Of a stretch of DNA of 64,000 nt, positions 27,283 through 34,854 are shown one piece after another. Location of the stretch: the NCBI GenBank assembly GCA_946892665.1, contig CAMPOT010000002.1, positions 1 through 64,000 of the forward strand. The letters run 5' to 3'. The position numbers and the translations under genes are program-made. The notes under the pieces were generated by a model. That model was not told where the DNA came from. It did not search any database and worked only from the letters and a program-made list of their open reading frames with translations. Each line of letters starts with the position of its first letter. Within the stretch, counting starts at the first letter, position 1. The stretch comes from Chryseobacterium sp. Marseille-Q5410. GTDB lineage: Bacteria > Bacteroidota > Bacteroidia > Flavobacteriales > Weeksellaceae.

Positions 27283-27741
27283 ATGAAGATAGAAAAATCA
27301 ATTAATATTTTTAATAAACGAGCGAGATTCGAGTATGAGATACTTGAAGAAATCGAGGCAGGAATGGTGCTTACGGGGACTGAGATCAAATCATTGCGGT
27401 CTTCAAAGGCAAGTATCACAGAAGCGTTTTGTCAATTCATTGACGGCGAATTATTTATCATTAATATGATGATTGATGAATATAAATTGGGAACTTTTTA
27501 TAATCATAAAACAAAAAGGGAACGGAAATTGCTGTTGCACAAAAGAGAGTTGCAGAAGTTTGAAAAAAAGCTGAAAGATGTAGGAAATACGATAATCCCC
27601 TTGAAACTATATATAAATGATAAGGGAAAAGCTAAGATTCTTATTGCACTTGGAAAGGGGAAAAAACTCTTTGATAAAAGGGAATCTATAAAAGATAGAG
27701 ACAATAAAAGAAATCTCGACCGAATATTAAAGAAAAGTTAA
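27283..27741 (+). CDS. smpB: SsrA-binding protein SmpB
   Basis: 152 residues. SmpB binds tmRNA and brings it to stalled ribosomes for trans-translation. Seen: NKRARFEYEILEEIEAGMVLTGTEIKSLR at the N terminus, YHxxxKRERKLLLHKREL (here FYNHKTKRERKLLLHKREL), VPLKLY-like IPLKLYINDKG, and a lysine-rich C-terminal tail that enters the mRNA channel. The upstream 157 bases include long A and T homopolymers (27240-27260). The ssrA RNA gene was not found in this window. Confidence 0.95.
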   Translation: MKIEKSINIFNKRARFEYEILEEIEAGMVLTGTEIKSLRSSKASITEAFCQFIDGELFIINMMIDEYKLGTFYNHKTKRERKLLLHKRELQKFEKKLKDVGNTIIPLKLYINDKGKAKILIALGKGKKLFDKRESIKDRDNKRNLDRILKKS

Positions 27742-27757
27742 AAAAACAATTAAATTC

Positions 27758-27789
27758 TTTGTTTATAAAGAAAATTTATATTTATTTTG
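27758..27789 (+). promoter_or_regulatory. Probable promoter of the OmpA-family gene
   Basis: TTTG at 27758-27761, a 20-base spacer and TTATTTTG at 27782-27789 (one mismatch to TAnnTTTG). A strong promoter is expected for a major outer membrane protein. Confidence 0.6.
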
Positions 27790-27818
27790 CATTATCAATT
27801 ATTTAATCATTTAATTCT

Positions 27819-29303
27819 ATGAAAAATCTAAAATTAGGAATTTCAGCATTGGCACTTACTGTTGCCTCTACTGTTTTCGCTCAGACGACTAGCAACCCGT
27901 GGTTAATCGGTGTTGGTGCTCACGGAGTAAATCATGTTGCTGTCGGAGCAGGTGGGTTAGGTACTACACTTGGAACTGCTTTTGGTGGTGACGATGCGAA
28001 CAGATTGTACAATATCAACAATTTTACAATTACTCCTCCGTTATCTAAATTAACAGTAGCAAGAAACTTAAATAAATATTTAGTTCTTGACTGGCAAACT
28101 TCAGTAGGAAATGTAGACAACAAGAGAATCGGTATGGGAAAAGAATTTTTCTTAATGACTGGTTTAGGTCTTCAATTTAAGTTTAATGGACTTTGGAATG
28201 AAGAGTCTTGGTTTGATCCATATTTAAGAGTAGGAGCTAACTACCTAAGACATGATTATTCAGGAGTAACTTTCCCAATTACTGATGCATATCATGGGAT
28301 GACCTATGCAGGATTCTCTGACAATGAGGCATTTACTCAAAGAAGAAAAGATCATTTTGCTGTGAATGCTGGATTAGGTTCTAACTTTTGGATTACTAAA
28401 AATTTCGGTCTTGGAATTCAAGGAGATTACGTTTCTACTCCTGTAGATGACTCAAATATCGCTAACTTCTGGCAAGCTTCTGCATCTTTATTATTTAGAT
28501 TCGGTAACACAGATAGAGATAAAGATGGTATACTAGATAAAGACGATTTATGTCCAGATGAGCCAGGTTTAGCTCAGTTCCAAGGTTGTCCTGATACTGA
28601 TGGCGACGGAGTTCCAGATAAAGATGATCAATGTCCAGATGTTGCTGGTCCAGTTGAAAACAACGGATGTCCTTGGCCAGATACAGACGGTGACGGTGTA
28701 GTTGATAAAGACGATGCTTGTCCTACAGTTCCAGGACCAGTTGAAAACAACGGTTGTCCTTGGCCAGATACTGACGGTGACGGAATCCCTGATAAAGATG
28801 ACGCTTGTCCTACAGTTCCAGGTTTACCAGAATACAACGGTTGTCCTAAACCACAGTCTGCGTACGCGGAAGAAGCTACAGGTGCATTAGTAGGTATTCT
28901 ATTTGATTTCGACAAAGCGACTATCAGACCAGAATCTAATACTAAACTAGATCAAGCTGCAGAAATCGTTAAATCTTCAAACGGTGGTAAATTTATCGTA
29001 GAAGGACAAACTGATAAAAAAGGTTCTGAAGCTTACAACTTAACACTATCTAGAAAAAGAGCTGCAGCTGTAGTAGGTGCATTAGAAGCGAGAGGTGTTA
29101 ACCAAAACCAACTTAAATCTATCGGTGTAGGTGAGCAAAAAGCACAAGTTCCTGAAACTGCTTCTAACGAAGAGAGAATGAAGGATCGTAAAGTAGTAGT
29201 TATAGCTGCTGATGCTAACGCTTGGGAAGCGATGCAAAAATCTGATTTACCAGTGGTAAAAAAGAAAGTAGTTAAAAAGAAAGTAGTTAAAAAGAAAAAA
29301 TAA
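27819..29303 (+). CDS. OmpA-family outer membrane protein with TSP3 calcium repeats
   Basis: 494 residues with a signal ending VFAQ near residue 22. An eight-strand-like barrel spans about 25-228. Four Asp-rich thrombospondin type 3-like repeats follow (DTDGDGVPDKDDQCP style, about 232-345), likely calcium-binding spacers. The OmpA peptidoglycan-binding domain (about 360-470) has ILFDFDKATIRPES, then GQTDKKGSEAYNLTLSRKRA where most members have GHTD, then DRKVVV. The protein ends in a Lys/Val tail built from repeats of VVKKK, which is unusual. The role is to tether outer membrane to wall. Repeats are also strong at DNA level (28513-28850). Confidence 0.9.
   Translation: MKNLKLGISALALTVASTVFAQTTSNPWLIGVGAHGVNHVAVGAGGLGTTLGTAFGGDDANRLYNINNFTITPPLSKLTVARNLNKYLVLDWQTSVGNVDNKRIGMGKEFFLMTGLGLQFKFNGLWNEESWFDPYLRVGANYLRHDYSGVTFPITDAYHGMTYAGFSDNEAFTQRRKDHFAVNAGLGSNFWITKNFGLGIQGDYVSTPVDDSNIANFWQASASLLFRFGNTDRDKDGILDKDDLCPDEPGLAQFQGCPDTDGDGVPDKDDQCPDVAGPVENNGCPWPDTDGDGVVDKDDACPTVPGPVENNGCPWPDTDGDGIPDKDDACPTVPGLPEYNGCPKPQSAYAEEATGALVGILFDFDKATIRPESNTKLDQAAEIVKSSNGGKFIVEGQTDKKGSEAYNLTLSRKRAAAVVGALEARGVNQNQLKSIGVGEQKAQVPETASNEERMKDRKVVVIAADANAWEAMQKSDLPVVKKKVVKKKVVKKKK
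28513..28850 (+). repeat. Tandem coding repeats of the TSP3 region
   Basis: Four similar units of about 75-105 bases encode DGDGxxDKDDxCP modules; the middle units share long near-identical stretches (GTTGAAAACAACGG and GATACTGACGG types). They create false open frames on both strands and could vary in number by slippage or recombination. Confidence 0.75.
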
Positions 29304-29325
29304 TCTTTTTAAGTAATATTTATAG

Positions 29326-29353
29326 ACGCTCTTCGAAAGAAGAGCGTTTTTTT
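29326..29353 (+). terminator. Terminator of the OmpA-family gene
   Basis: ACGCTCTTC-GAAA-GAAGAGCGT (29326-29347) is a perfect 9-bp stem with a GAAA tetraloop and T7 tail. Confidence 0.94.
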
Positions 29354-29396
29354 GATAGAAATTCATTATTTTTGCACACACAAAATTTATTGAAAC

Positions 29397-30137
29397 ATGG
29401 GACGCGCATTCGAATATAGAAAAGCCTCAAAAATGGCCAGATGGGATAAGATGGCCAAAACATTTTCTAAAATTGGCAAAGACATAGCTATTGCGGTAAA
29501 AGCGGGTGGTTCTGATCCTGAATCTAATCCTGCCTTAAGAAGATGCATTCAGAATGCTAAGGGTGCAAATATGCCAAAAGATAACGTTGAAAGAGCCATT
29601 AAAAAAGCTTCCGGGGCTGATGCTGAACATTATGACGAGATTACCTACGAAGGTTATGGGCAAGGCGGGGTTGCTTTTTTTATAGAATGCACCACAAACA
29701 ATCCTACAAGAACTGTAGCAAACGTCAGAGCCATTTTTAATAAATTCGACGGAAATTTAGGGAAGAACGGTGAACTTGCATTTATTTTTGACAGAAAAGG
29801 CATTTTTTCAATCGAAAAAGCCAGCATAAAAATGGATTGGGATGATTTTGAAATGGAGATGATCGACAGTGGTGCAGAAGATATCGATAGTGATGATCAA
29901 GAAGTAATGATTACAACTGCGTTCGAAGATTTTGGTACTCTTTCTCACAAACTAGATGAACTTGGAATTGAAGTAAAAAGTGCAGAATTGCAACGAATTG
30001 CCAATAATACCAAAGAAGTGAACGAGGAGCAATTTAAAGCTAATATGAAAATGCTTGATCGCTTCGAGGAAGATGATGATGTACAAAATGTTTATCACAA
30101 TATGGAAATCACTGACGAGTTATTAGCAAAAATGTGA
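29397..30137 (+). CDS. YebC/PmpR family transcriptional/translation regulator
   Basis: 246 residues, full family length. Begins MGRAFEYRKASKMARWDKMAKTF, then IAVKAGGSDPESNPALRRCIQNAKGANMPKDNVERAIKKA, the most conserved stretch of the family, and YEGYGQGGVAFFIECTTNNPTRT. YebC proteins were described as DNA-binding regulators and, for some members, as ribosome-associated factors easing polyproline translation. Which applies here is not decidable from sequence. A TATTTTTG -7 box at 29367-29374 precedes it. Confidence 0.94.
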   Translation: MGRAFEYRKASKMARWDKMAKTFSKIGKDIAIAVKAGGSDPESNPALRRCIQNAKGANMPKDNVERAIKKASGADAEHYDEITYEGYGQGGVAFFIECTTNNPTRTVANVRAIFNKFDGNLGKNGELAFIFDRKGIFSIEKASIKMDWDDFEMEMIDSGAEDIDSDDQEVMITTAFEDFGTLSHKLDELGIEVKSAELQRIANNTKEVNEEQFKANMKMLDRFEEDDDVQNVYHNMEITDELLAKM

Positions 30138-30151
30138 CTCAAATAAATATA

Positions 30152-30184
30152 AACCTCAAAGTTTTCTTTGAGGTTTTTCTTTTA
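30152..30184. terminator. Terminator between yebC and the convergent GNAT gene
   Basis: AAACCTCAAAG (30152-30162) and CTTTGAGGTTT (30167-30177) form an 11-bp stem with a TTTT loop and pyrimidine tail; A-rich 5' flanks allow some minus-strand function. Confidence 0.88.
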
Positions 30185-30472
30185 TCGCTGCAGTAAAATA
30201 TCTTCAACATCGGTCATTCTGTTCATGACAGATCTGGCGTATGAACAATGCGGATAAATTTTCCAGTTGTTATCTCTTGCGAATTTTATTCCCTCTTCTA
30301 CTAAAAATTTTCCCATACCTCGGCCTTCAAATTTCGGATGTACCAAAACAAAGGAAATGGTAAGTTTATTTTCATCGGGAAAAATGGTGTAGGTTAATCT
30401 GCCAATTTCTTGCTCATCATTGTTCAGGGTTATTACGCCGCCGTTTCCGGATTGATGATTTTCGTATTTCAT
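30182..30472 (-). CDS. Small GNAT-like N-acetyltransferase (YjdJ type)
   Basis: 96 residues, a minimal GNAT of the Acetyltransf_CG kind. Seen: IGRLTYTIFPDENKLTISFVLVHPKFEGRGMGKFLVEEGIKFARDN, containing the acetyl-CoA loop EGRGMGKFL, and WKIYPHCSYARSVM, a typical conserved Cys-containing end. Members are thought to acetylate small molecules or proteins, but the substrate is unknown. It is a single gene, divergent from osmC. Confidence 0.85.
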   Translation of the reverse strand: MKYENHQSGNGGVITLNNDEQEIGRLTYTIFPDENKLTISFVLVHPKFEGRGMGKFLVEEGIKFARDNNWKIYPHCSYARSVMNRMTDVEDILLQR

Positions 30473-30549
30473 AATTTTTATTTTAATATTTTAAACATAA
30501 CGAAATTTTTCAGTAGGTATATTTCGTTTACAATGCGATGTGAATTTCG

Positions 30550-30557
30550 TAGATTTG
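30550..30557 (+). promoter_or_regulatory. -7 box candidate for osmC
   Basis: TAGATTTG fits TAnnTTTG and is 40 bases before the osmC start; no clear TTTG is seen at -33. Confidence 0.45.
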
Positions 30558-30597
30558 TACATCAATAATCTTTCCAATCTTAATTTAATACTTAGAA

Positions 30598-31020
30598 ATG
30601 AAAATTACGCTCAATAGAATTAACAGCGACTATTTATTTGAATGTACCAACCAATCTGGTAATAAAATCTTGCTTGATAATACCTCACAGCCGGGCGCAA
30701 AAGGTGTTTCGCCGATGGAATCTATCCTGATGGCAGTAGCAGGTTGCAGCAGTATCGACATCGTTTCTATCCTAAAAAAACAACGACAGGAAATTACAGG
30801 GTTTTCAGCTGAAGTCGAAGGGGAGCGCGTTCAAGTAGATGAAGCGAAACCATTCAAATCAATTGTAGTGAAATTTTTCCTTGAGGGAAATGTAGATCCT
30901 AAAAAAGCCTTAAAATCAGCTCAACTTTCTTTTGATAAATATTGCTCGGTTTCCAAAACACTTGAACCTAATGTAGCCACTGGTTACGAAGTTTATGTTA
31001 ATGGAAATCTGGTGAATTAA
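30598..31020 (+). CDS. OsmC family peroxidase-like protein
   Basis: 140 residues. OsmC/Ohr proteins reduce organic hydroperoxides with two cysteines. Both are present: C50 in MAVAGCSSIDIV and C116 in DKYCSVSKTL. GVSPMESILMAVAGC is the classic family stretch. The sequence suits the YhfA/OsmC-like branch more than Ohr. It converges with a large glucosidase gene, leaving three bases between the stop codons. Confidence 0.92.
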   Translation: MKITLNRINSDYLFECTNQSGNKILLDNTSQPGAKGVSPMESILMAVAGCSSIDIVSILKKQRQEITGFSAEVEGERVQVDEAKPFKSIVVKFFLEGNVDPKKALKSAQLSFDKYCSVSKTLEPNVATGYEVYVNGNLVN

Positions 31021-31023
31021 TTT

Positions 31024-33648
31024 TTAAGAAAATTTTCCTTTTACTGAATTGGTTGGTTGAAGGAGTTTAGCGATGGTCGCCGTCCAGCCGGTTTGGTGTG
31101 ATGCACCAATTCCCATTCCTGTATCGCCGTTGAAATACTCGTAAAACATGATATAATCTTTGAAATGTTCATCATGATTCATCATATAATTTCCACCATT
31201 AAAAGCTCTTTCGCCGTTTTTGTTTTTAGCAAAAATAGAGTACAATCTTTTGCTTAAATTCTCGGAAACATCCATTAAGTCTTTCATTTCCCCACTATTG
31301 GTAGGGAATTCTATTTTCAAACTGTCGCCATAATAGTAGTGGAAACGCTGTAGACTTTCTACGATTAGGAAATTAATCGGAAACCAAATCGGGCCGCGCC
31401 AGTTACTATTTCCCCCGAACATTCGGCTATCGCTTTCTGCGGGAGTATATTTTACAGTGAAATCCTGTCCGTCAACGGTAAACTTGAATGGATTTTCTTC
31501 GTAGATTTTCGACATGGACCGGATTCCGTAATCGGAAAGAAATTCTTTTTCATCCACCATTCTGTTTAGAATTCTAGTGAGTCGGGTTTTTCTTAGAATA
31601 CTCATTAGATGTTTCCCGCCTTTGCCTTCAACTTCCCAGTGAGATACCAGATTTGCGAGTTCAGGTTTGTTTTTTAAAATCCATTGCATTCTTTTGGTAA
31701 AGTTCGGTAGTTTTTCCAAAATGTCATGTTCGATAATCTCTACAGCAAACATGGGAATTAAACCTACAATACTTCTTAGTTTCAACGAAATAGAATCTCC
31801 ATTATTTAGTTGCAAAACATCATAGAAAAATCCATCTTCTTCATTCCAAAGACCATTTCTGGTTTCACCCAGATTCTCCATAGCTGCAGCGATGTACAAA
31901 TAATGTTCAAAAAATTTGATAGCCATATCTTCATAAACGGGATTGTATAACGCCAGTTCCATAGAAATCCGCATCATATTAAGTGCAAACATCGCCATCC
32001 AACTTGTTCCATCAGCTTGTTCAAGATGATCACCATTTTTAAACTGCATATTTCGGTCAAATGCGCCTATATTATCCAAACCAAGAAATCCCCCACCAAA
32101 AACATTATGTCCCTTCTTATCTTTTCGGTTCACCCACCAAGTGAAATTTAACAAAAGCTTTTGGAAAACACTTTCCAAGAACGGGACATCGGGTTTTCCA
32201 TTGATCTTTTCATCAATTTTATACACTCTAAAAGTTGACCAAGCGTGAACAGGCGGATTCACATCGTTGAAATCCCATTCGTAGGCCGGAAGTTGCCCAT
32301 TTGGGTGAATGTACCATTCTTTGGTTAAAAGTTTCAGCTGGCATTTTGCAAATGCAGAATCCAAAATCGCAAATGGGACACAATGGAATGCCAAATCCCA
32401 AGTCGCAAACCAAGGATATTCCCATTTGTCGGGCATCGAGATGATATCTTTGTTTTGCATATGTTTCCACTCCGTATTTCTTACGAAATGGTTATTACGG
32501 TTTGCTTTATATTTTGGATCGCCTTTCAGCCATTTTGATACATCGTAATGATAGAACTGTTTGTTCCAAAGCAAGCCTGCAAAAGCTTGTCGCTGGATAT
32601 TTTTTTCTTCTTCATTTTCAATTTCGTGTTGAATTTCGTGATAGAATTCCTCGGTTTCTTTTTTTCTTAAATTAAAAATCTTATCAAAATCAAAGAATGC
32701 ATCTTCTAGCTCGCCAGAAGATAAGCGGAATTCGAAACTTTGGCTTTCACCACCTTCTAGTTCAGTATCAACGTAGAAACTTGCTTTAGTGCCTGTGTTT
32801 TCCGGGTTTATTGCCGATTCTTTTCCGTGAACCAGATATTCATTAACTCCATCTTTGAAATATTGATTTTCATTTGGCGTGTTGAAAAGTTTTGGTGAAT
32901 TGGTCTCATTCTCACAGAACAATATGGTGTTTTTGTCTTTAGCATAAAGTTTTTTCATAGAATTACTTTCATGTTCAATGTCGATAATTCCTTTGACCGA
33001 AGATTTTAGTTTCGGATGAGGACGTTCATACCCCCAACTCCAATTGTTGCGAAACCATAGCGTAGGCAATATAACGAGCGGCGCTTTTTTATTGCTTCTA
33101 TTAACGGCTGTTACACGAATCAGATAATCATCTTGCGAAGCTTTTGCATATTCTATAAAAATATCAAAATATTCATTGTCCTTAAATATTTGTGTGTCAA
33201 TGATCTCGAATTCCGCTTCTTTTTTGCTTCGACGGGAATTTTCGTTGATCAGTTGATCATAAGGAAATTCATTAATGGGATATTTATACACCATTTTCAT
33301 GTAAGAATGGGTTGGCGTGTTGTCCAAATAATAGAAAATTTCTTTGATGTCTTCGCCATGGTTTCCTTGGTGATTACTTAGTCCAAAGAATCGCTCTTTT
33401 ATCATTTTATCTCTACGATTCCAAAATGAAAAAGCAAAACAAAGTTTTTGATGCTGATCGCAGATTCCAGCAATTCCGTCTTCATTCCATCGATAAGTTC
33501 TGCTAAGGGCACCTTCATAGGTGGTGTAGTCCCAGGCATTTCCATTGGAGCTATAGTCTTCTCGTACGGTTCCCCATTGCCGATTGCTAACATAAGGACC
33601 CCACTTTTTCCAGCTCTCATCAAGCATTCTCTCTTTCTCTGCATTCAT
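31024..33648 (-). CDS. GH63-like glucosidase (MGH1-type glycoside hydrolase)
   Basis: 874 residues, no signal peptide, so cytoplasmic. The N-terminal third is beta-rich (WGTVREDYSSNGNAWDYTTYEGALSR), and the C-terminal (alpha/alpha)6-like part contains FVRNTEWKHM, PDKWEYPWFATWDLAFH, GGGFLGLDNIGAFDR, EQADGTSWMA, SNWRGPIWFPINFL and HQTGWTATIAKLL. These are hallmarks of bacterial GH63-related glucosidases such as those annotated near YgjK. Substrate is not known; small alpha-glucosides are likely. It stands alone on the minus strand, back-to-back with the methionine regulon. Confidence 0.85.
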   Translation of the reverse strand: MNAEKERMLDESWKKWGPYVSNRQWGTVREDYSSNGNAWDYTTYEGALSRTYRWNEDGIAGICDQHQKLCFAFSFWNRRDKMIKERFFGLSNHQGNHGEDIKEIFYYLDNTPTHSYMKMVYKYPINEFPYDQLINENSRRSKKEAEFEIIDTQIFKDNEYFDIFIEYAKASQDDYLIRVTAVNRSNKKAPLVILPTLWFRNNWSWGYERPHPKLKSSVKGIIDIEHESNSMKKLYAKDKNTILFCENETNSPKLFNTPNENQYFKDGVNEYLVHGKESAINPENTGTKASFYVDTELEGGESQSFEFRLSSGELEDAFFDFDKIFNLRKKETEEFYHEIQHEIENEEEKNIQRQAFAGLLWNKQFYHYDVSKWLKGDPKYKANRNNHFVRNTEWKHMQNKDIISMPDKWEYPWFATWDLAFHCVPFAILDSAFAKCQLKLLTKEWYIHPNGQLPAYEWDFNDVNPPVHAWSTFRVYKIDEKINGKPDVPFLESVFQKLLLNFTWWVNRKDKKGHNVFGGGFLGLDNIGAFDRNMQFKNGDHLEQADGTSWMAMFALNMMRISMELALYNPVYEDMAIKFFEHYLYIAAAMENLGETRNGLWNEEDGFFYDVLQLNNGDSISLKLRSIVGLIPMFAVEIIEHDILEKLPNFTKRMQWILKNKPELANLVSHWEVEGKGGKHLMSILRKTRLTRILNRMVDEKEFLSDYGIRSMSKIYEENPFKFTVDGQDFTVKYTPAESDSRMFGGNSNWRGPIWFPINFLIVESLQRFHYYYGDSLKIEFPTNSGEMKDLMDVSENLSKRLYSIFAKNKNGERAFNGGNYMMNHDEHFKDYIMFYEYFNGDTGMGIGASHQTGWTATIAKLLQPTNSVKGKFS

Positions 33649-33710
33649 AAAATCATATTTCAGTTGCGAAATTATGAAAATATTTTTTTTTCTAAATTGA
33701 AATAAAAACT

Positions 33711-33718
33711 TATCTTTG
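33711..33718 (+). promoter_or_regulatory. -7 promoter box upstream of the SAM riboswitch
   Basis: TATCTTTG fits TAnnTTTG and lies 32 bases before riboswitch helix P1. The -33 position is T-rich without a clear TTTG. Confidence 0.55.
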
Positions 33719-33750
33719 CCTCAGATTTTGTTCATTTACATATTGAAAAT

Positions 33751-33851
33751 GTTATCAAGAAAGGTGGAGAGATTAGACTCAATGATACCTTGGCAACCCT
33801 TCGGAAACGGAGAAGGTGCTACATTCTAACCCTAATTTGGGTGCAGATAAC
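33751..33851 (+). promoter_or_regulatory. SAM-I (S-box) riboswitch
   Basis: P1 is GTTATC (33751-33756) with GATAAC (33846-33851). The S-box core follows: AAGAAAGGTGGAGAGATTAG, CTCAATGATACCTTGGCAACC, a P3 hairpin (CCTTCGGAAACGGAGAAGG) and GGTGCTACATTCTAACCC. It precedes metX and the methionine genes, as expected for an RNA that lowers expression when S-adenosylmethionine is abundant. A 10-bp inverted repeat (ATTGAAAATG 33742-33751; CATTTTCAAT 33882-33891) encloses the aptamer and shares one base with P1, so it may be the expression platform. Confidence 0.95.
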
Positions 33852-33902
33852 ACGAACTTTTTTTTACCTTTTTTCTGGTAGCATTTTCAATTTTTATTTT
33901 AT

Positions 33903-34850
33903 ATGAAATTGGAAAATTCGCTACAACATATCACACTTTATCAATTTAAATTACAGTCAAAAATTATTCTTGACCTTAATCTTTCGTATCAAATATTTGG
34001 TGCTGAACTTTTTTCGGCTCCCATTATTCTTATCAATCACGCATTAACCGGGGATTCTAACGTTTCCGGAGAAAATGGTTGGTGGAAAACCTTGGTCGGC
34101 GCTCAAAAAATAGTCGATACAACTAGATTTACCGTTCTGTGTTTTAATATTCCAGGGAATGGATTTGATGGAAATTTTATTCATAATTACGGAGATTTCA
34201 CTACAAAAGATATCGCAAAAATTTTCCTCGAAGGGTTATTTACATTAAAGATTACAAAGCTTTATGCGATAATTGGTGGATCTTTAGGAGGTGCGATTGG
34301 TTGGGAAATGCTTTCCATTAAGAAAGATTTGGCAGAAAGATTTATTCCGATTGCATGCGATTACAAAACTTCCGATTGGCTTTATTCACAATGTTTGGTT
34401 CAGCAATTTCTGCTTAATCTCGATGAAAAGCCACTGGAAAAAGCCCGAATGCATGCGATGTTGTGTTACCGAACACCGGAATCTGTAAACCTAAGATTCG
34501 GTAATGAATGGGATGAAACGCAACAAATAAGAAAATCTCATGATTGGCTTAATTTCCATAGAAAAAGTTTAGCGCAACGATTTACTTTAAAAGCATATTG
34601 TTTAATGAACCAACTTTTAATGACCATCAATGCAGATGCTGAACAATTAAAAAACATCAAAGCTGAGTTGCATTTGGTTTCGGTAGATTCCGACTTGTTT
34701 TTCCCAGCTTTAGAAATGAAAAAATGTTTTGATTTTGTTCGTAAAACCAAGCAAAACACCTTCTATCACGAAATAAAATCCATTCATGGCCACGATGCCT
34801 TTTTGATGGAATATGAACAAATTAATAAAATTTTAGAAAAAATATTATAG
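33903..34850 (+). CDS. metX: Homoserine O-acetyltransferase-like enzyme
   Basis: 315 residues, alpha/beta-hydrolase fold. MetX acylates homoserine, the committed step to methionine. Seen: NHALTGDSN near 45 (oxyanion region), nucleophile S127 in GGSLGGAIGWEM, an acid at D264 in SDLFFP, and H297 in HGHDAFLME, the usual MetX triad. It is shorter than most MetX (about 350-380), with the helical lid compressed. It is the first gene after the SAM-I riboswitch and is followed four bases later by the homoserine dehydrogenase. Whether acetyl or succinyl is transferred cannot be read directly. Confidence 0.9.
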   Translation: MKLENSLQHITLYQFKLQSKIILDLNLSYQIFGAELFSAPIILINHALTGDSNVSGENGWWKTLVGAQKIVDTTRFTVLCFNIPGNGFDGNFIHNYGDFTTKDIAKIFLEGLFTLKITKLYAIIGGSLGGAIGWEMLSIKKDLAERFIPIACDYKTSDWLYSQCLVQQFLLNLDEKPLEKARMHAMLCYRTPESVNLRFGNEWDETQQIRKSHDWLNFHRKSLAQRFTLKAYCLMNQLLMTINADAEQLKNIKAELHLVSVDSDLFFPALEMKKCFDFVRKTKQNTFYHEIKSIHGHDAFLMEYEQINKILEKIL

Positions 34851-34854
34851 TAAA

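Noticed and set aside
28513..28850. CRISPR-like array
   Set aside because: Repeat units are coding, in frame and not separated by unique spacers; no cas genes in the window.
28628..28915. Long antisense open frame within the OmpA-family gene
   Set aside because: Produced by the tandem TSP3 coding repeats; the sense protein is clearly the real one.
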